From: Herbaspirillum sp. CF444
GTDB lineage: Bacteria; Pseudomonadota; Gammaproteobacteria; Burkholderiales; Burkholderiaceae_D
Assembly (NCBI RefSeq): GCF_000282135.1
Contig: NZ_AKJW01000020.1
Span: 1 to 49,032 of the forward strand
Reading direction: 5' to 3'
Length of the DNA: 49,032 bases
Part shown: piece by piece, positions 16,930 to 26,032 of the stretch
Layout of the letters: each line of letters opens with the position of its first letter
How positions within the stretch are numbered: the stretch's first letter is position 1
Program-made: the position numbers and the translations under genes
Notes under the pieces: generated by a model
Told to the model about the DNA's origin: nothing
Seen by the model: only the letters and a program-made list of their open reading frames with translations
Databases searched by the model: none

Positions 16930-18099
16930 TTAAGCCGCCAGGGAAGCGCCCTCAAAGGCGTCCTGCAGCGATTCGCCGTGCTCGCGGCAAAACTTCTGTC
17001 CGGCGCGGTAGCCGACGTCGAACAGCAACTGCATGTTCGACGACGACCAGTCCAGCACTTCCGGCCAGTGTTCTTCCGGAATGCCGCTCATCAGATCGAC
17101 CTTGAGCAGGCGGCGCAGCGGTTTCCCGGTTTCCGGATGTGTGTTGTGTTCGAGTTCGAACAGACGCATTTCGGTTTTCGATATCTTCACCAGCGGCGTG
17201 ATGATGGAACGCACCCAGGCGTCGTACAGATTGCGCGGTTTGCGGATCAGGCGGTCTTCGCCGAGGATGTCGAGCACCACCAGCGTCTCGATGTCGTCGT
17301 GCTTGCCGGGCTTGCCAGGTGTGGACGTCAGCGGATCGAAATTGAGCGTATCGAGCGCCGCGCCTTCGATGTAATCGTCGCCGTCGATTTCCGTCGGCGG
17401 ATACAGGAAGGGGAAGGACAAGGCGGCACGCACATGGATGGGCGCAATCTCCGTCTTGTCCCAGATCTGCATCTCGCCCTTGCTCATGTTGTAGGCGTTG
17501 ATGTAGAACTCCGGCTTCATGCGCGCGATGGCGTCGAAGTCGATCGATTGTTCGAGGAAAGGGTGATGCGCGCACAGGCCCAGGCTCTTGGACGACAGAT
17601 CCGACGGCGACATGGCCGACAGCATCAGGTGCATCCAGTCGTTCCAGGCGCCGGAGGCTTCCGCAAAACGCTGCGTGAAGACGTCGAGGAAAGGATTGCC
17701 GGCGGCCATGGAGGACATATTCGGCATACCGGGCATCGCGGTCATGGACGCCATCCCAGGCATACCCGGCATGGAAGGCATCTGCGACGGCACGTTGTCG
17801 CGGAAGCTGCGCGCTTCCTGGCCCGGCTTCTTGAAGATCTTGTAGTTGATGGGGAACATCTTGTAGATGCTGTCGGCCACGCCGACTTCGGCCCAGCGCA
17901 TCAGCGCCTCGCGCGGCGAACAATCCAGAGGCGCCTGGTACAGCAGGCCCATCAGCACGCCTGCGCCCGACGCCGAGATGACGTCGAATTCGATGCCCTC
18001 GTCCAGAAACGCCGTCAATGCGCCGGCGATCAAGGTGGAGTTCGGCGCGCCGCCGCCGATCACCAATGCTTTTTTTCCCGCCCGATACTGATTGGTCAT
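16930..18099 (-). CDS. Patatin-like phospholipase family protein with Met/Pro-rich insert
   Basis: 389 aa; the ATG at 18099 follows GAGAGG. Seen: the oxyanion loop GGGAPN at residues 15-20, nucleophile elbow SASGAG with Ser44 (first Gly of GxSxG replaced by Ser), and the likely second-dyad region DDYIEGAALD, where the usual D-G-G/A is E-G-A (Glu245). An insert at residues 104-134 (DNA 17698-17790) is almost only Pro, Met, Gly, Ser and Ala, with repeated MPGMP units. No signal peptide. The family hydrolyses lipid esters; related proteins occur on storage granules. The altered dyad may mean changed or lost activity. It stands alone. Confidence 0.82.
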   Translation of the reverse strand: MTNQYRAGKKALVIGGGAPNSTLIAGALTAFLDEGIEFDVISASGAGVLMGLLYQAPLDCSPREALMRWAEVGVADSIYKMFPINYKIFKKPGQEARSFRDNVPSQMPSMPGMPGMASMTAMPGMPNMSSMAAGNPFLDVFTQRFAEASGAWNDWMHLMLSAMSPSDLSSKSLGLCAHHPFLEQSIDFDAIARMKPEFYINAYNMSKGEMQIWDKTEIAPIHVRAALSFPFLYPPTEIDGDDYIEGAALDTLNFDPLTSTPGKPGKHDDIETLVVLDILGEDRLIRKPRNLYDAWVRSIITPLVKISKTEMRLFELEHNTHPETGKPLRRLLKVDLMSGIPEEHWPEVLDWSSSNMQLLFDVGYRAGQKFCREHGESLQDAFEGASLAA

Positions 18100-18545
18100 G
18101 TGAGCCTCTCAGGTTCCCGTTGTGTTTGGAACAATGCGCATTTCGTAAAAAACCAAAATGATGCACTGCAAAATTTTTCTTCGTGAGGGAAATATAGCTG
18201 CAAAGAAACAGAAAGGAAGGACTTGCCGTAATTTAATTAACGCATATCAGGTATTCAACAAGCTGATATGGGGATGCATGCTGCACTTGCGCGGCGCATG
18301 CTGTCGATCTTGCAAGACGGGCAACGCGGAATTTCTTTACAAGATGGTGGAAAATATCCGATCGAGTCACGCGTTTATCATGAATCAAAGTCACGCGACG
18401 GCCAGATTCGTGTCGATCGGTGCGACGTCAAATATGAAAGTACCTACCTATTCCATTGACGCTTTTTATCCGACAAGACGGCCGGAATATCCGCCCTCCA
18501 TGCGCCTGCCGATTCCCGCGCAATCAAGGACAATGAGCGCATCCG
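18100..18545. other. Intergenic region of lower GC without a supported gene
   Basis: About 446 bp between the divergent patatin-like and luciferase-like genes. Base composition is lower in GC than the flanks around 18160-18260. An open frame at 18158-18763 runs through it but overlaps the luciferase-like gene in another frame, has a Cys/Arg-rich product with no domain and no ribosome binding site, so I do not call it. Promoters for both flanking genes should lie here. Confidence 0.5.
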
Positions 18546-19517
18546 ATGATCCCCGACAGAATTGCGCGCATGTTCAATCAAGCTTATTCACAGGTATTCC
18601 CCGACGACCGCCTGACGCTCGGTCTGATGACGCCGCTCATCCCTCCTGCCGGCGTGCTCGCCGATCCCGTCACGGAGAAAGAACTCGCCCGTCGTGCCGA
18701 AGCCTGCGGCTTCGCCGCGCTGTGGACGCGCGACGTACCGCTGATGATTCCCCAGGCCGGTGAAGTCAGTGCACTGGACGATCCTTTTCTCTGGCTGGGC
18801 ATGCTCGCAGGCGCCACCAGCACGATCGCCGTCGGCACCGCCGCCGCAGTGCTGCCCTTGCGTCATCCACTGCTGCTGGCCAAGAGCGCGCTGACCCTGG
18901 ACCGCTTATCCGGCGGCCGCTTTTTGCTCGGCGTCGGATCGGGCGATCGCGCAGAGGAATTTGCCGCATTCGGCATGACGGCGGAACAAGGCGGCGAGCG
19001 TTTTCGCGCGCATTGGGAAGTCGTGCATGCTGTGCTGAATGATGCGCTGGACGATGCGCCGAATGAAGCGGCACGACAGCAGCTGATGCGCGCCACCGGC
19101 GGTTATCAGGTGCTGCCGCAGCCTGCGCAGCGCATCGCCATGCTGGCGGTCGGCTCGGCGCGGCAGTCCTTGCAATGGATTGCCGCCAACGCCGACGGCT
19201 GGGCCTCCTACCATCGCGAAGAACAACGGCAGCAGGGACGCATCGGATTGTGGCAACAAGCGCTGGCGCAACGTGCAGCCGGCGCAGCCAAACCCTTCAT
19301 CCAGTCGTTGAACCTGGATTTGCTGGACGATCCGGACGCCCCCTCCGAACCGATCACGCTGGGCATGCGCGGCGGCCGCCATGCCTTGCTCGAGTATCTG
19401 CGGAGACTGCACGGCTACGGCGTCGGCCACGTACTGTTGAATCTGGCGCGCCAGGGACGGCCGCGCCGCGATGTGATGGATGAAATCGGCCGCGAGGTCA
19501 TCCCGCAATTGGGATGA
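18546..19517 (+). CDS. Luciferase-like (LLM class) flavin-dependent oxidoreductase
   Basis: 323 aa. TIM-barrel monooxygenase family using FMN or F420. Seen: LTLGLMTPLIPPAG at the first strand, ARRAEACGFAALWTRDVPL, FLWLGMLAGATSTIAVGTAAAVLPLRHPLLLAKSA region (quoted in part), the family mark LDRLSGGRFLLGVGSGD, and AANADGWASY. These match the BA3436-like subgroup of short LLM proteins. The start is uncertain between 18546 and 18570; an AAGGA lies 17-22 bases upstream of the first. Substrate unknown and no reductase partner is adjacent. Confidence 0.88.
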   Translation: MIPDRIARMFNQAYSQVFPDDRLTLGLMTPLIPPAGVLADPVTEKELARRAEACGFAALWTRDVPLMIPQAGEVSALDDPFLWLGMLAGATSTIAVGTAAAVLPLRHPLLLAKSALTLDRLSGGRFLLGVGSGDRAEEFAAFGMTAEQGGERFRAHWEVVHAVLNDALDDAPNEAARQQLMRATGGYQVLPQPAQRIAMLAVGSARQSLQWIAANADGWASYHREEQRQQGRIGLWQQALAQRAAGAAKPFIQSLNLDLLDDPDAPSEPITLGMRGGRHALLEYLRRLHGYGVGHVLLNLARQGRPRRDVMDEIGREVIPQLG

Positions 19518-19529
19518 CCGGCGGGATGC

Positions 19530-20468
19530 TTATTTACCCCAGCGCAGCACCAGCGGATCGAGACGGCGCGCGATCCTGATCAGGCCTTCGCGCGTGGCCG
19601 GATGCATCGCCGGCAACGGATGACGCACGGCGTCCGATTTGATGATGCCGCCTTCTTTCATCAGCGCCTTGCAGGAAGCCAGGCCGCCCTGGCGGTTTTC
19701 GTAATTGATCAGCGGCAGCCATTGCTGATAATGCTGCGCCGCCAGTTCGGCATCGCCGGCAAAGTAGGCATCGAGGATGCGACGAATGCCGTCCGGATAA
19801 CCGCCGCCGGTCATCGCGCCGGTCGCACCGGCATCCAGGTCGGCCATCAGCGTGATCGCCTCTTCGCCGTCCCACGGACCGATGATCGCGTCGCCGCCAA
19901 GCGCAATGATTTCGCGCAGCTTGTTGGCCGCCTGCGGCACTTCGATCTTGAAGTAAGAGACATTGGAGATCTCTTGCGCCATGCGCACCAGCAGCGACGG
20001 CGACAGCGTGGTGCCGCTGACCGGCGCATCCTGGATCATGATCGGAATGCCGATCGCATCCGATACCGTCTTGAAGAAATCGACAATGCCGGCCTCGCCG
20101 ATGCGAATCGTCGCACCGTGGTACGGCGGCATGATCATGACCATCGCCGCGCCGGCGTCCTGGGCGATGCGGCTGCGCTGGGCGCAGATGCGCGAACTGA
20201 AATGCGTGGTGGTGACGATCACCGGCACGCGTCCGTCGACGTGATCCAGCACCGTGCTGATGAGCGCATTGCGCTCGTCGTCGGTCAGCGCAAATTGTTC
20301 GGAGAAATTGGCCAGAATGCAGATGCCGTCGGAACCGGCATCGATCATGAAATCGATGCAGCGGCGCTGTCCCTCGAGATCGATGTCGCCGTGGTCGTCG
20401 AAGATGGTCGGCGCCACGGGAAAAACGCCGCGATAAACCGGCGTGCGCGCATTCTTGTTTTTGCTCAT
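19530..20468 (-). CDS. Probable L-2-keto-3-deoxyarabonate dehydratase (DapA/NanA superfamily)
   Basis: 312 aa from the ATG at 20468, which follows AGAGGGA. It belongs to the pyruvate-aldolase/dehydratase TIM-barrel family. Schiff-base lysine is Lys174 in YFKIEVP; the Tyr of DHDPS (YNVP) is replaced by Gln in IQDAP, so it is not a dihydrodipicolinate synthase. The blocks FMIDAGSDGICILANFSEQFA (quoted in part), MPPYHGAT, IQDAPVSGT, GPWDGEEAITLMADL, TGAMTGGGYPDGI and RRLDPLVLRW resemble the Azospirillum brasilense enzyme of non-phosphorylative arabinose breakdown (EC 4.2.1.43), as I recall that sequence. The next pathway enzyme, ketoglutarate-semialdehyde dehydrogenase, is not in the window. It follows the EAL gene by about 100 bp. 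Confidence 0.75.
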   Translation of the reverse strand: MSKNKNARTPVYRGVFPVAPTIFDDHGDIDLEGQRRCIDFMIDAGSDGICILANFSEQFALTDDERNALISTVLDHVDGRVPVIVTTTHFSSRICAQRSRIAQDAGAAMVMIMPPYHGATIRIGEAGIVDFFKTVSDAIGIPIMIQDAPVSGTTLSPSLLVRMAQEISNVSYFKIEVPQAANKLREIIALGGDAIIGPWDGEEAITLMADLDAGATGAMTGGGYPDGIRRILDAYFAGDAELAAQHYQQWLPLINYENRQGGLASCKALMKEGGIIKSDAVRHPLPAMHPATREGLIRIARRLDPLVLRWGK

Positions 20469-20569
20469 GATCGTGTGTCCCTCTCTTGATGATGCGGACG
20501 GCCGCTTGATGACGTTGCCTTTGCGGCGTCGATCCCAAGGCGAACCAAGGCGGACGATGGAGCAAAGCG

Positions 20570-22819
20570 TCAACGACCTTTCAGCAACTGATTGACTTGC
20601 TGAAACTCCATCGGCGGATAGTAATAGAACCCCTGGAAGAACTGGCATCCGATGGCCTTGAGAAATTTCTCCTGCACCAGGGTTTCCACGCCTTCGGCGA
20701 CGGTCGTGCAGGAAAGGATTTTCGCCAGCGACACCACCGCGCGGATAATCAGCTCGCTCTTCTCGCTGATCCCGATTTGCGCCACGAAGGACTGGTCTAT
20801 CTTAATACTTTTCGTCGGAAAGCGACTCAGCTTCTGCAAAGAAGAGTAGCCGGTGCCGAAATCGTCGATGGTAATGCCGTAACCTTTCGCATTGAGCGCC
20901 TCGAGATGGCTGATGGCCAGGTTTTCGTTGCCGACCAGGCCGGTCTCGGTGATTTCGAACTCCAGATAGTCGGAACTGACGCGGTGCTTCAGGCAGGAGG
21001 CGTTGACCAGGTCGAGCAGATCGGCGCGCACGATGTCGATGGCCGACAGGTTGATGGCGATCGGCAGGCAACGATCGCCCGCATCCAGCGTCTGGCGAAT
21101 ATAAGTGCAGACGCTGTCGACCACGAACGCCGTGATGAAATGGATCGCGCCGCTGCTCTCCGCCACGGGGATGAATTCGGCCGGCGATACGTCGCCCAGC
21201 GTCGGCGAGCGCCAGCGTATCAGCGCCTCGAGACCGACGATCTCGCCGTCGCGCGTCACCTTGGGTTGATACACCAGACGCAGTTCGTTCTCGCGCAAGG
21301 CCATGAGGATGGCCTGTTCGATATTGAGGCGGCGACGGATTTGCGCGGCGGCTTCGTCGTCGAACACGGCGACGTTCTGACCGCCGGATCGGCGCGCCGT
21401 ATCCAGCGCCAGCTTGCCGCGCTGAAGCAGCTCGTCGCCGCTGGTTTCGCCGGGACGCGAGAACGCCACGGCCATCGAAATCTGCACCGGCTGACGCTCG
21501 CCGTTGATCACCAACTCTTCGGGCAAACTGCGGCGGATATGTTCGATCTGCGGAATGGCGTCGCGACGGCCATGCGTGCTTTCGATCGTGAAGCCGAACA
21601 CCACGCTGCGCAACCGGCCGCACAGACTGGCGTCCGGCAGCAGGCGCCGGAGCACATCGGCAAAAGCCACGATCAGGTCATCGCCCGCCGCGTTGCCATG
21701 CGCGTCGTTGACGTATTTGATGCTGTCGAGCCGGATGATGATCAACGCCAGCTGGCGGCGCGGCGGCATGGTGCTCAGGGCTGTCCCCAGCTGCTGCAGC
21801 ATCAGGTCGCGATTAGGCAAATGGGTGAGCTGGTCGTGGCTGCTGAGGAAGGATTCGCGTTCCTTGCTGCGGGTCAGCGCTTCCTGGATGCGGCGCATCT
21901 GCGAGATGTCGCGCAGCAGGACGATGTAGTGGTTCTCCGACGTCGGCGAGATGGTTTCTATCGAGATGAGCCGGCCGTCCCGCGTCTCGAATTCCTGCCC
22001 CGGTTTGAGCGCGAGAATATCGGCGGTCTTTTCCTCTCTGTCCTTGCACTTGTGCGCCAGCAGCGCGAACAGGCTTGCGCTCTTCCTGTCCTGGCGGCCG
22101 ATGATGGCGTCGGCCAGCGAATTGGCTTTGAGGATGCGCGCCTGGGCGTCGCACAACAGAATCGCGCCGCCGGCGTTTTCGAAGATTTCCTGATATTGCG
22201 CATGGCTGCTTTCCAGCTCGCTGCTGGCCGTGCGGTGGCGCCTGATCGCCGCGTCAAGCGCATGCAACAGGCGAAACACGCCCAGCGGCACGCAGATGTT
22301 GAAGAACAGGAACAGCAAGGCCTGGATGTAGGCATGCGCATTGGCCAATGGCGTCACCAGGCCCGGATAGCTCGGCAGCGGCTCGTTGCGAAGCAGCAGC
22401 ATGAACGGAAACACATTGACCGCCATCAGCACCAGCGCCAGGCGGGAGCCGAAGAAGATGCGCGCGATCAGCGGTGCGGTATAGACGAACATGATGCCCA
22501 GCTTGGCGATCTCGGCGTCGTTGATGAAATAGACGATGCAGAACGCCGCCGCATAAATCGTCGCGATCAGCATGGCGCTGCCGATCACCGGTCGGCGCAC
22601 GGAAGCGAATACCGCCAGCGACAACGCGAGGAAAAAACCGGTCACGATCACGACGATGTAATAAGCGCCGACCTTGACGGCATCGATGGCGCTGAGCAGG
22701 CCGATGCCGAATTCAAGCAGCAGGCCCGACACCAGGATGATGCGCAGCGCGCTCTCTTTCCAGACCGTGTTCTCCGCTGCGCTCAGCGCATTTTCTTTAA
22801 GCAGTAGCCACTGGAACAT
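20570..22819 (-). CDS. Membrane PAS-GGDEF(degenerate)-EAL protein, predicted cyclic-di-GMP phosphodiesterase
   Basis: About 749 aa from the ATG at 22819; an in-frame TTG at 22879 could add 20 residues, without a ribosome binding site. Order: six or so N-terminal membrane helices, a PAS-like domain (YQEIFENAGGAILLCD.., VLLRDISQM), a GGDEF domain, then EAL. The GGDEF active-site loop reads SVVFG (DNA 21593-21607), so cyclase activity is lost. The EAL part keeps the key sites: EAL at 21221-21229, YQPKV, NLS, EITET, IDDFGTGYSS, IKIDQSFV, AEGVET and a QGF ending. It should therefore degrade cyclic-di-GMP, perhaps regulated by GTP bound at the dead GGDEF domain or by membrane signals. Confidence 0.93.
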   Translation of the reverse strand: MFQWLLLKENALSAAENTVWKESALRIILVSGLLLEFGIGLLSAIDAVKVGAYYIVVIVTGFFLALSLAVFASVRRPVIGSAMLIATIYAAAFCIVYFINDAEIAKLGIMFVYTAPLIARIFFGSRLALVLMAVNVFPFMLLLRNEPLPSYPGLVTPLANAHAYIQALLFLFFNICVPLGVFRLLHALDAAIRRHRTASSELESSHAQYQEIFENAGGAILLCDAQARILKANSLADAIIGRQDRKSASLFALLAHKCKDREEKTADILALKPGQEFETRDGRLISIETISPTSENHYIVLLRDISQMRRIQEALTRSKERESFLSSHDQLTHLPNRDLMLQQLGTALSTMPPRRQLALIIIRLDSIKYVNDAHGNAAGDDLIVAFADVLRRLLPDASLCGRLRSVVFGFTIESTHGRRDAIPQIEHIRRSLPEELVINGERQPVQISMAVAFSRPGETSGDELLQRGKLALDTARRSGGQNVAVFDDEAAAQIRRRLNIEQAILMALRENELRLVYQPKVTRDGEIVGLEALIRWRSPTLGDVSPAEFIPVAESSGAIHFITAFVVDSVCTYIRQTLDAGDRCLPIAINLSAIDIVRADLLDLVNASCLKHRVSSDYLEFEITETGLVGNENLAISHLEALNAKGYGITIDDFGTGYSSLQKLSRFPTKSIKIDQSFVAQIGISEKSELIIRAVVSLAKILSCTTVAEGVETLVQEKFLKAIGCQFFQGFYYYPPMEFQQVNQLLKGR

Positions 22820-23245
22820 TGTATTTTTCTTGGTGAGTTTGGGCGTTTGCGGACTGCCGCTGCCGTTAACGGCATTCAAGTCGCATTGCGTTGCCGGCAG
22901 ACGAGGGGGATATTTTCGTCATGGCGGCATGCCATCGCGGCACGCTGGTCGCATGTCGCCGGCTCTTGCCGCGTGCCGCACCGGTGATTCGCTGGCTATA
23001 ACCCGGTTACGAAGTTAATTAGTAACAAGCTTTCATTCCGCTTCGCATAGTCTCACAAACAATTTCCATTAAGCAATAACAATCAGTATCGGCGGCACCG
23101 GATTTTTATATGACGGCTCGCATATGGAAAGAGGTCGCCGACAATGCGCAGGCCGATGTTGCATGGCTGTCAATAAAAAACCCGCCGGTTGCTGCCGATG
23201 GACTTGCATTATTTACATTGCTGAGCGTATCGCCGCAGGTGCACG
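22820..23245. other. Intergenic region upstream of the EAL gene
   Basis: Long gene-free stretch between the EAL protein start and the chemoreceptor terminator. The part at about 23010-23100 is AT-rich relative to the flanks and is a good place for the EAL gene promoter, but I could not define -35 and -10 boxes. Short open frames (for example 23110-23364) have no domain and overlap the terminator. Confidence 0.5.
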
Positions 23246-23248
23246 GAC

Positions 23249-23286
23249 AAAAAAACCGCGGGCAGATTCGATCTGCATCGCGGTTT
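23249..23286 (-). terminator. Intrinsic terminator of the second chemoreceptor gene
   Basis: On the minus strand AAACCGCG pairs with CGCGGTTT (plus 23279-23286 and 23253-23260), with an inner stem GCAGAT/ATCTGC and a 3-nt loop, followed by a run of seven T (plus A-run 23249-23255). It lies 59 bp after the stop at 23345. Confidence 0.9.
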
Positions 23287-23344
23287 CTTCTCCGGGAAAT
23301 CCGATGGCCGGATTCCCCTTGTGCTGCCTGGCTGAACGCCGGGA

Positions 23345-24898
23345 TTAACGCCGGGACAGCTTGAACACGCTGACCACCTGCGTCAGTTTGCTCGCCTGCT
23401 CTTGCAGGGACTGTGCGGCGGCGGCGGCTTCTTCCACCAGCGCGGCGTTTTGCTGCGTGGTTTCGTCCATCTGCGTGATGGCGCGATTGACTTCTTCGAT
23501 GCCGGTGCTTTGTTCGGTGCTGGCGGCGCTGATTTCGCCGACGATGTCGGTCACGCGACGCACGCTGGCAACGACTTCGGTCATGGTTGCGCCTGCCTGC
23601 ACCACCAGTTTGCTGCCGACATCGACTTTCGACACCGAGTCGTCGATCAGCGCCTTGATTTCTTTCGCGGCGGCGGAAGAACGTTGCGCCAGGCTGCGCA
23701 CTTCGGACGCGACCACCGCGAAACCGCGCCCCTGTTCGCCGGCGCGCGCAGCTTCCACTGCAGCGTTCAAGGCCAGGATGTTGGTCTGGAAGGCGATGCC
23801 GTCGATCACGCTGATGATGTCGACGATCTTGCGCGACGAGTCGTTGATCGAGCCCATCGTATCCACCACCTGCCCGACGACATCGCCGCCCTGCTGCGCG
23901 ACTTCCGACGCCGACACGGCCAGTTGATTGGCCTGGCGCGCGTTGTCGGCGTTTTGCTTCACGGTCGAGGTCAGCTCTTCCATGGCCGAGGCGGTTTCTT
24001 CCAGCGAGCCGGCTTGCTGTTCGGTGCGCGAGGACAGATCCATGTTGCCGCTGGCGATTTGCGTGGAAGCAGTGGCAATCGTGTCGGTGCCGATGCGAAC
24101 TTCGCCAACGATCTTCAGCAGGCTGTCGTTCATGGCGCGCAAGGCTTCCATCAGGCGGCCGGTCTCATCTTTGCTTTCGGAACGGATATCGGCGCCCAGG
24201 TCGCCTTCGGCGACGCGCTGCGCAATATCCACCGCCTTGTTGAGCGGCACCGACACGATGCGTGCAACCCAGATGGCCAGTCCCAAAGCGATGATCACGA
24301 TGGAGATCAGCAGGCCGAGAATCCAGCCGCGCGCCACGTTGAAAACCTTGTCTGCCTCATTGTTGGAACGCGTCGTCCCGTCTTCGTTGATCTTGACGAG
24401 ACCGCCGAGCTGTTCGACGGCCTGGCGGAACAGCTTGTTCGACTCGCCCTTGTACTGCGCCCGCGCTTCGTCTTTCTGGTTGGCGCGCGACAGCGCCAGG
24501 ATCTTCTTATTTTCCGCCAGATACTTTTGCATGGTCTGCTGGAATTGCGGATATTGCACGCGCTCTTCCGGTTCGGAAATCATGCCCTCATAGCTCTTGA
24601 GGTCCTTGTTGATGATCTCCATGCGCGTCTTCATTGCCTTTTCGGCATCTTCGTAATCCTTCTCTTCCGTCGCAATGATGTGCTGCAATTCGGAAATGCG
24701 AAAGCGCGCCATCGATGTCTGCAATTGCAGGCCGACCTTGATGCTCGGCATCCAGTTGGTCGCGATTTCGGTGGACGCCTGATTGACCTTGACCAGCTCG
24801 ACGATGGAAAAAATACCGAGCGATGCGGTAAGAACAATGACGGCGAGAAAGGAGAGGATCAGTTTTTTGGCTATGTTCAGGTTATAGAACCAGGTCAT
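23345..24898 (-). CDS. Methyl-accepting chemotaxis protein with four-helix-bundle sensor
   Basis: 517 aa. First membrane helix at about residues 10-30 ([18 protein letters not shown] start, typical for this class), periplasmic 4HB sensor (about 35-190), second helix at about 192-213, HAMP ([22 protein letters not shown], quoted in part), and a complete signalling domain with the invariant hairpin tip. It ends at VFKLSRR without a CheR-tethering pentapeptide. Its sensor domain is unlike that of the receptor at 15043-16707, so a different stimulus is likely, while the signalling region shares an 89-bp identical DNA block. Gene stands alone with its own terminator; a tandem 14-bp repeat lies upstream. 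Confidence 0.95.
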   Translation of the reverse strand: MTWFYNLNIAKKLILSFLAVIVLTASLGIFSIVELVKVNQASTEIATNWMPSIKVGLQLQTSMARFRISELQHIIATEEKDYEDAEKAMKTRMEIINKDLKSYEGMISEPEERVQYPQFQQTMQKYLAENKKILALSRANQKDEARAQYKGESNKLFRQAVEQLGGLVKINEDGTTRSNNEADKVFNVARGWILGLLISIVIIALGLAIWVARIVSVPLNKAVDIAQRVAEGDLGADIRSESKDETGRLMEALRAMNDSLLKIVGEVRIGTDTIATASTQIASGNMDLSSRTEQQAGSLEETASAMEELTSTVKQNADNARQANQLAVSASEVAQQGGDVVGQVVDTMGSINDSSRKIVDIISVIDGIAFQTNILALNAAVEAARAGEQGRGFAVVASEVRSLAQRSSAAAKEIKALIDDSVSKVDVGSKLVVQAGATMTEVVASVRRVTDIVGEISAASTEQSTGIEEVNRAITQMDETTQQNAALVEEAAAAAQSLQEQASKLTQVVSVFKLSRR

Positions 24899-25208
24899 GA
24901 TGATTGCCTTAGGTGAAGATATGAATTGCTGTTTGTTTGACGTTTTATTTTGGTTTGACGTTTTATCTAGGACCGCGGCACAGTCGGCACCAGTATCCCG
25001 TGAATGGTACGCACCCTGCCCCCTTCTTCATCATGGAAGAAGGAGGTTGTTTACTACCCATTTGTAGTGACGGGAATGTCCTGAAGCGGTGCCCTGCCGG
25101 GCCTGCTGGAGATGTCTGCCGCCAATTTTCACATGGCAATGTGATCGGGATGTGACGCAATGCCGGACTTTGCGCCTGACGGGTTCCTGACGGCGCCGCC
25201 GCTCCGGT
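24899..25208. other. Intergenic region with a tandem 14-bp repeat
   Basis: About 310 bp between the chemoreceptor start and the TetR stop. It contains two copies of GTTTGACGTTTTAT at 24935-24948 and 24953-24966, 18 bp apart, just upstream of the chemoreceptor. A short hairpin CCTTCTTC/GAAGAAGG lies near 25022-25043. No gene is supported. Confidence 0.55.
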
Positions 25209-25829
25209 TCAGGCCGGCCCGGCGGCGTAAATGCGATAAAACGCATCGAGGGCGCGCTCGACCGACTCTTTGACCTTGGCCGGCGGCAACGACGTGATCA
25301 CGTTGAGGATACGCCCCTCGGCCCATTCGGCCTCGATCAGCACGCGGAACTGAATGCCGGCCAGCCATGGGTCGGCTTCGCGAAAGATGCCTTTTTCCAT
25401 GGCGCGTTTCATGAAATCGGCAATGGCGAGCCAGCCGCGCCTCGGGCCGTTTTCGTAATACATGCAACCCAGCTCGGAGCGCTCCGCGTTGTAGTACAGC
25501 AGGCGCCGGACCGCGATCACTTCCGGCGACAACACCAGATGCAGGTATTTGTTGGCAAACAGTTTCAGCGTCGCGCGCGCCTGATCGGGGCCCTTGCTGT
25601 CTTCTGCAAGGATGGCGAACAGCGACTCGAACTGCATGCCGGCCTGCTGCTTCATGACCGCCAGAAAGATCTCTTCCTTCGATGAAAAATAGTTGTACAG
25701 CGTCGCCTTCGAGCCGCCCAGGCGCGCAGAAATCTCGGCCATCGACGCGCGGTCGAATCCTATCTCGTTAAACAATTCCGCCGCGACATCGATGATGGCC
25801 TGGCGCCGTTCTTCACTTTTCTTGCGCAT
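25209..25829 (-). CDS. TetR/AcrR family repressor, divergent from efflux operon 1
   Basis: 206 aa from the ATG at 25829 (MRKKSEERR); upstream starts would add a low-complexity tail. N-terminal DNA-binding domain is typical: FNEIGFDRASMAEISARLGG then SKATLYNYFSSKEEIF (residues about 20-55). The C-terminal ligand domain is of the AcrR_C type with ERSELGCMYYENGPRRG. It is transcribed away from the OMF-EmrA-EmrB operon that starts at 26033, with a perfect palindrome AACTGTACAGTT on that operon's promoter. This is the classic arrangement of a local efflux repressor. Confidence 0.93.
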   Translation of the reverse strand: MRKKSEERRQAIIDVAAELFNEIGFDRASMAEISARLGGSKATLYNYFSSKEEIFLAVMKQQAGMQFESLFAILAEDSKGPDQARATLKLFANKYLHLVLSPEVIAVRRLLYYNAERSELGCMYYENGPRRGWLAIADFMKRAMEKGIFREADPWLAGIQFRVLIEAEWAEGRILNVITSLPPAKVKESVERALDAFYRIYAAGPA

Positions 25830-25967
25830 GTAAATCTTTGTCTGTATGGCTGGACGGCAATCTCGGCTATTGCCTCGACCTTGACCGCCTCCCACCTGGT
25901 TTCCCCGGAGGCTGTTGCTTTTTTTTGCGACTGCAACATTTGCCCCGGTATTTTCGCCTAGTTTTGC

Positions 25968-26010
25968 TTGACGCTCGTTAAAAGTCAATACTATACTGAA
26001 CTGTACAGTT
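25968..26010 (+). promoter_or_regulatory. Sigma-70 promoter and TetR-type operator of efflux operon 1
   Basis: TTGACG (25968-25973), an 18-bp spacer and TATACT (25992-25997) form a near-consensus promoter, followed at once by AACTGTACAGTT (25999-26010), a perfect 12-bp palindrome with partly symmetrical flanks. The position at the transcription start suits repression by the divergent TetR protein. Confidence 0.8.
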
Positions 26011-26032
26011 TAATTATGAGTGGATTTACATC

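Noticed and set aside
18158..18763. Possible 201-codon gene upstream of the luciferase-like gene
   Set aside because: It overlaps the start of a well-supported gene in another frame, has no ribosome binding site and no recognisable domain.
20597..22807. Long open frame antisense to the EAL gene
   Set aside because: Low-complexity charged product without domain; the minus-strand frame has membrane, PAS, GGDEF-like and EAL parts in order.
24899..24990. Sigma-28 flagellar promoter upstream of the second chemoreceptor
   Set aside because: TAAA-like sequences occur, but no GCCGATAA-like -10 box at the right distance was found.
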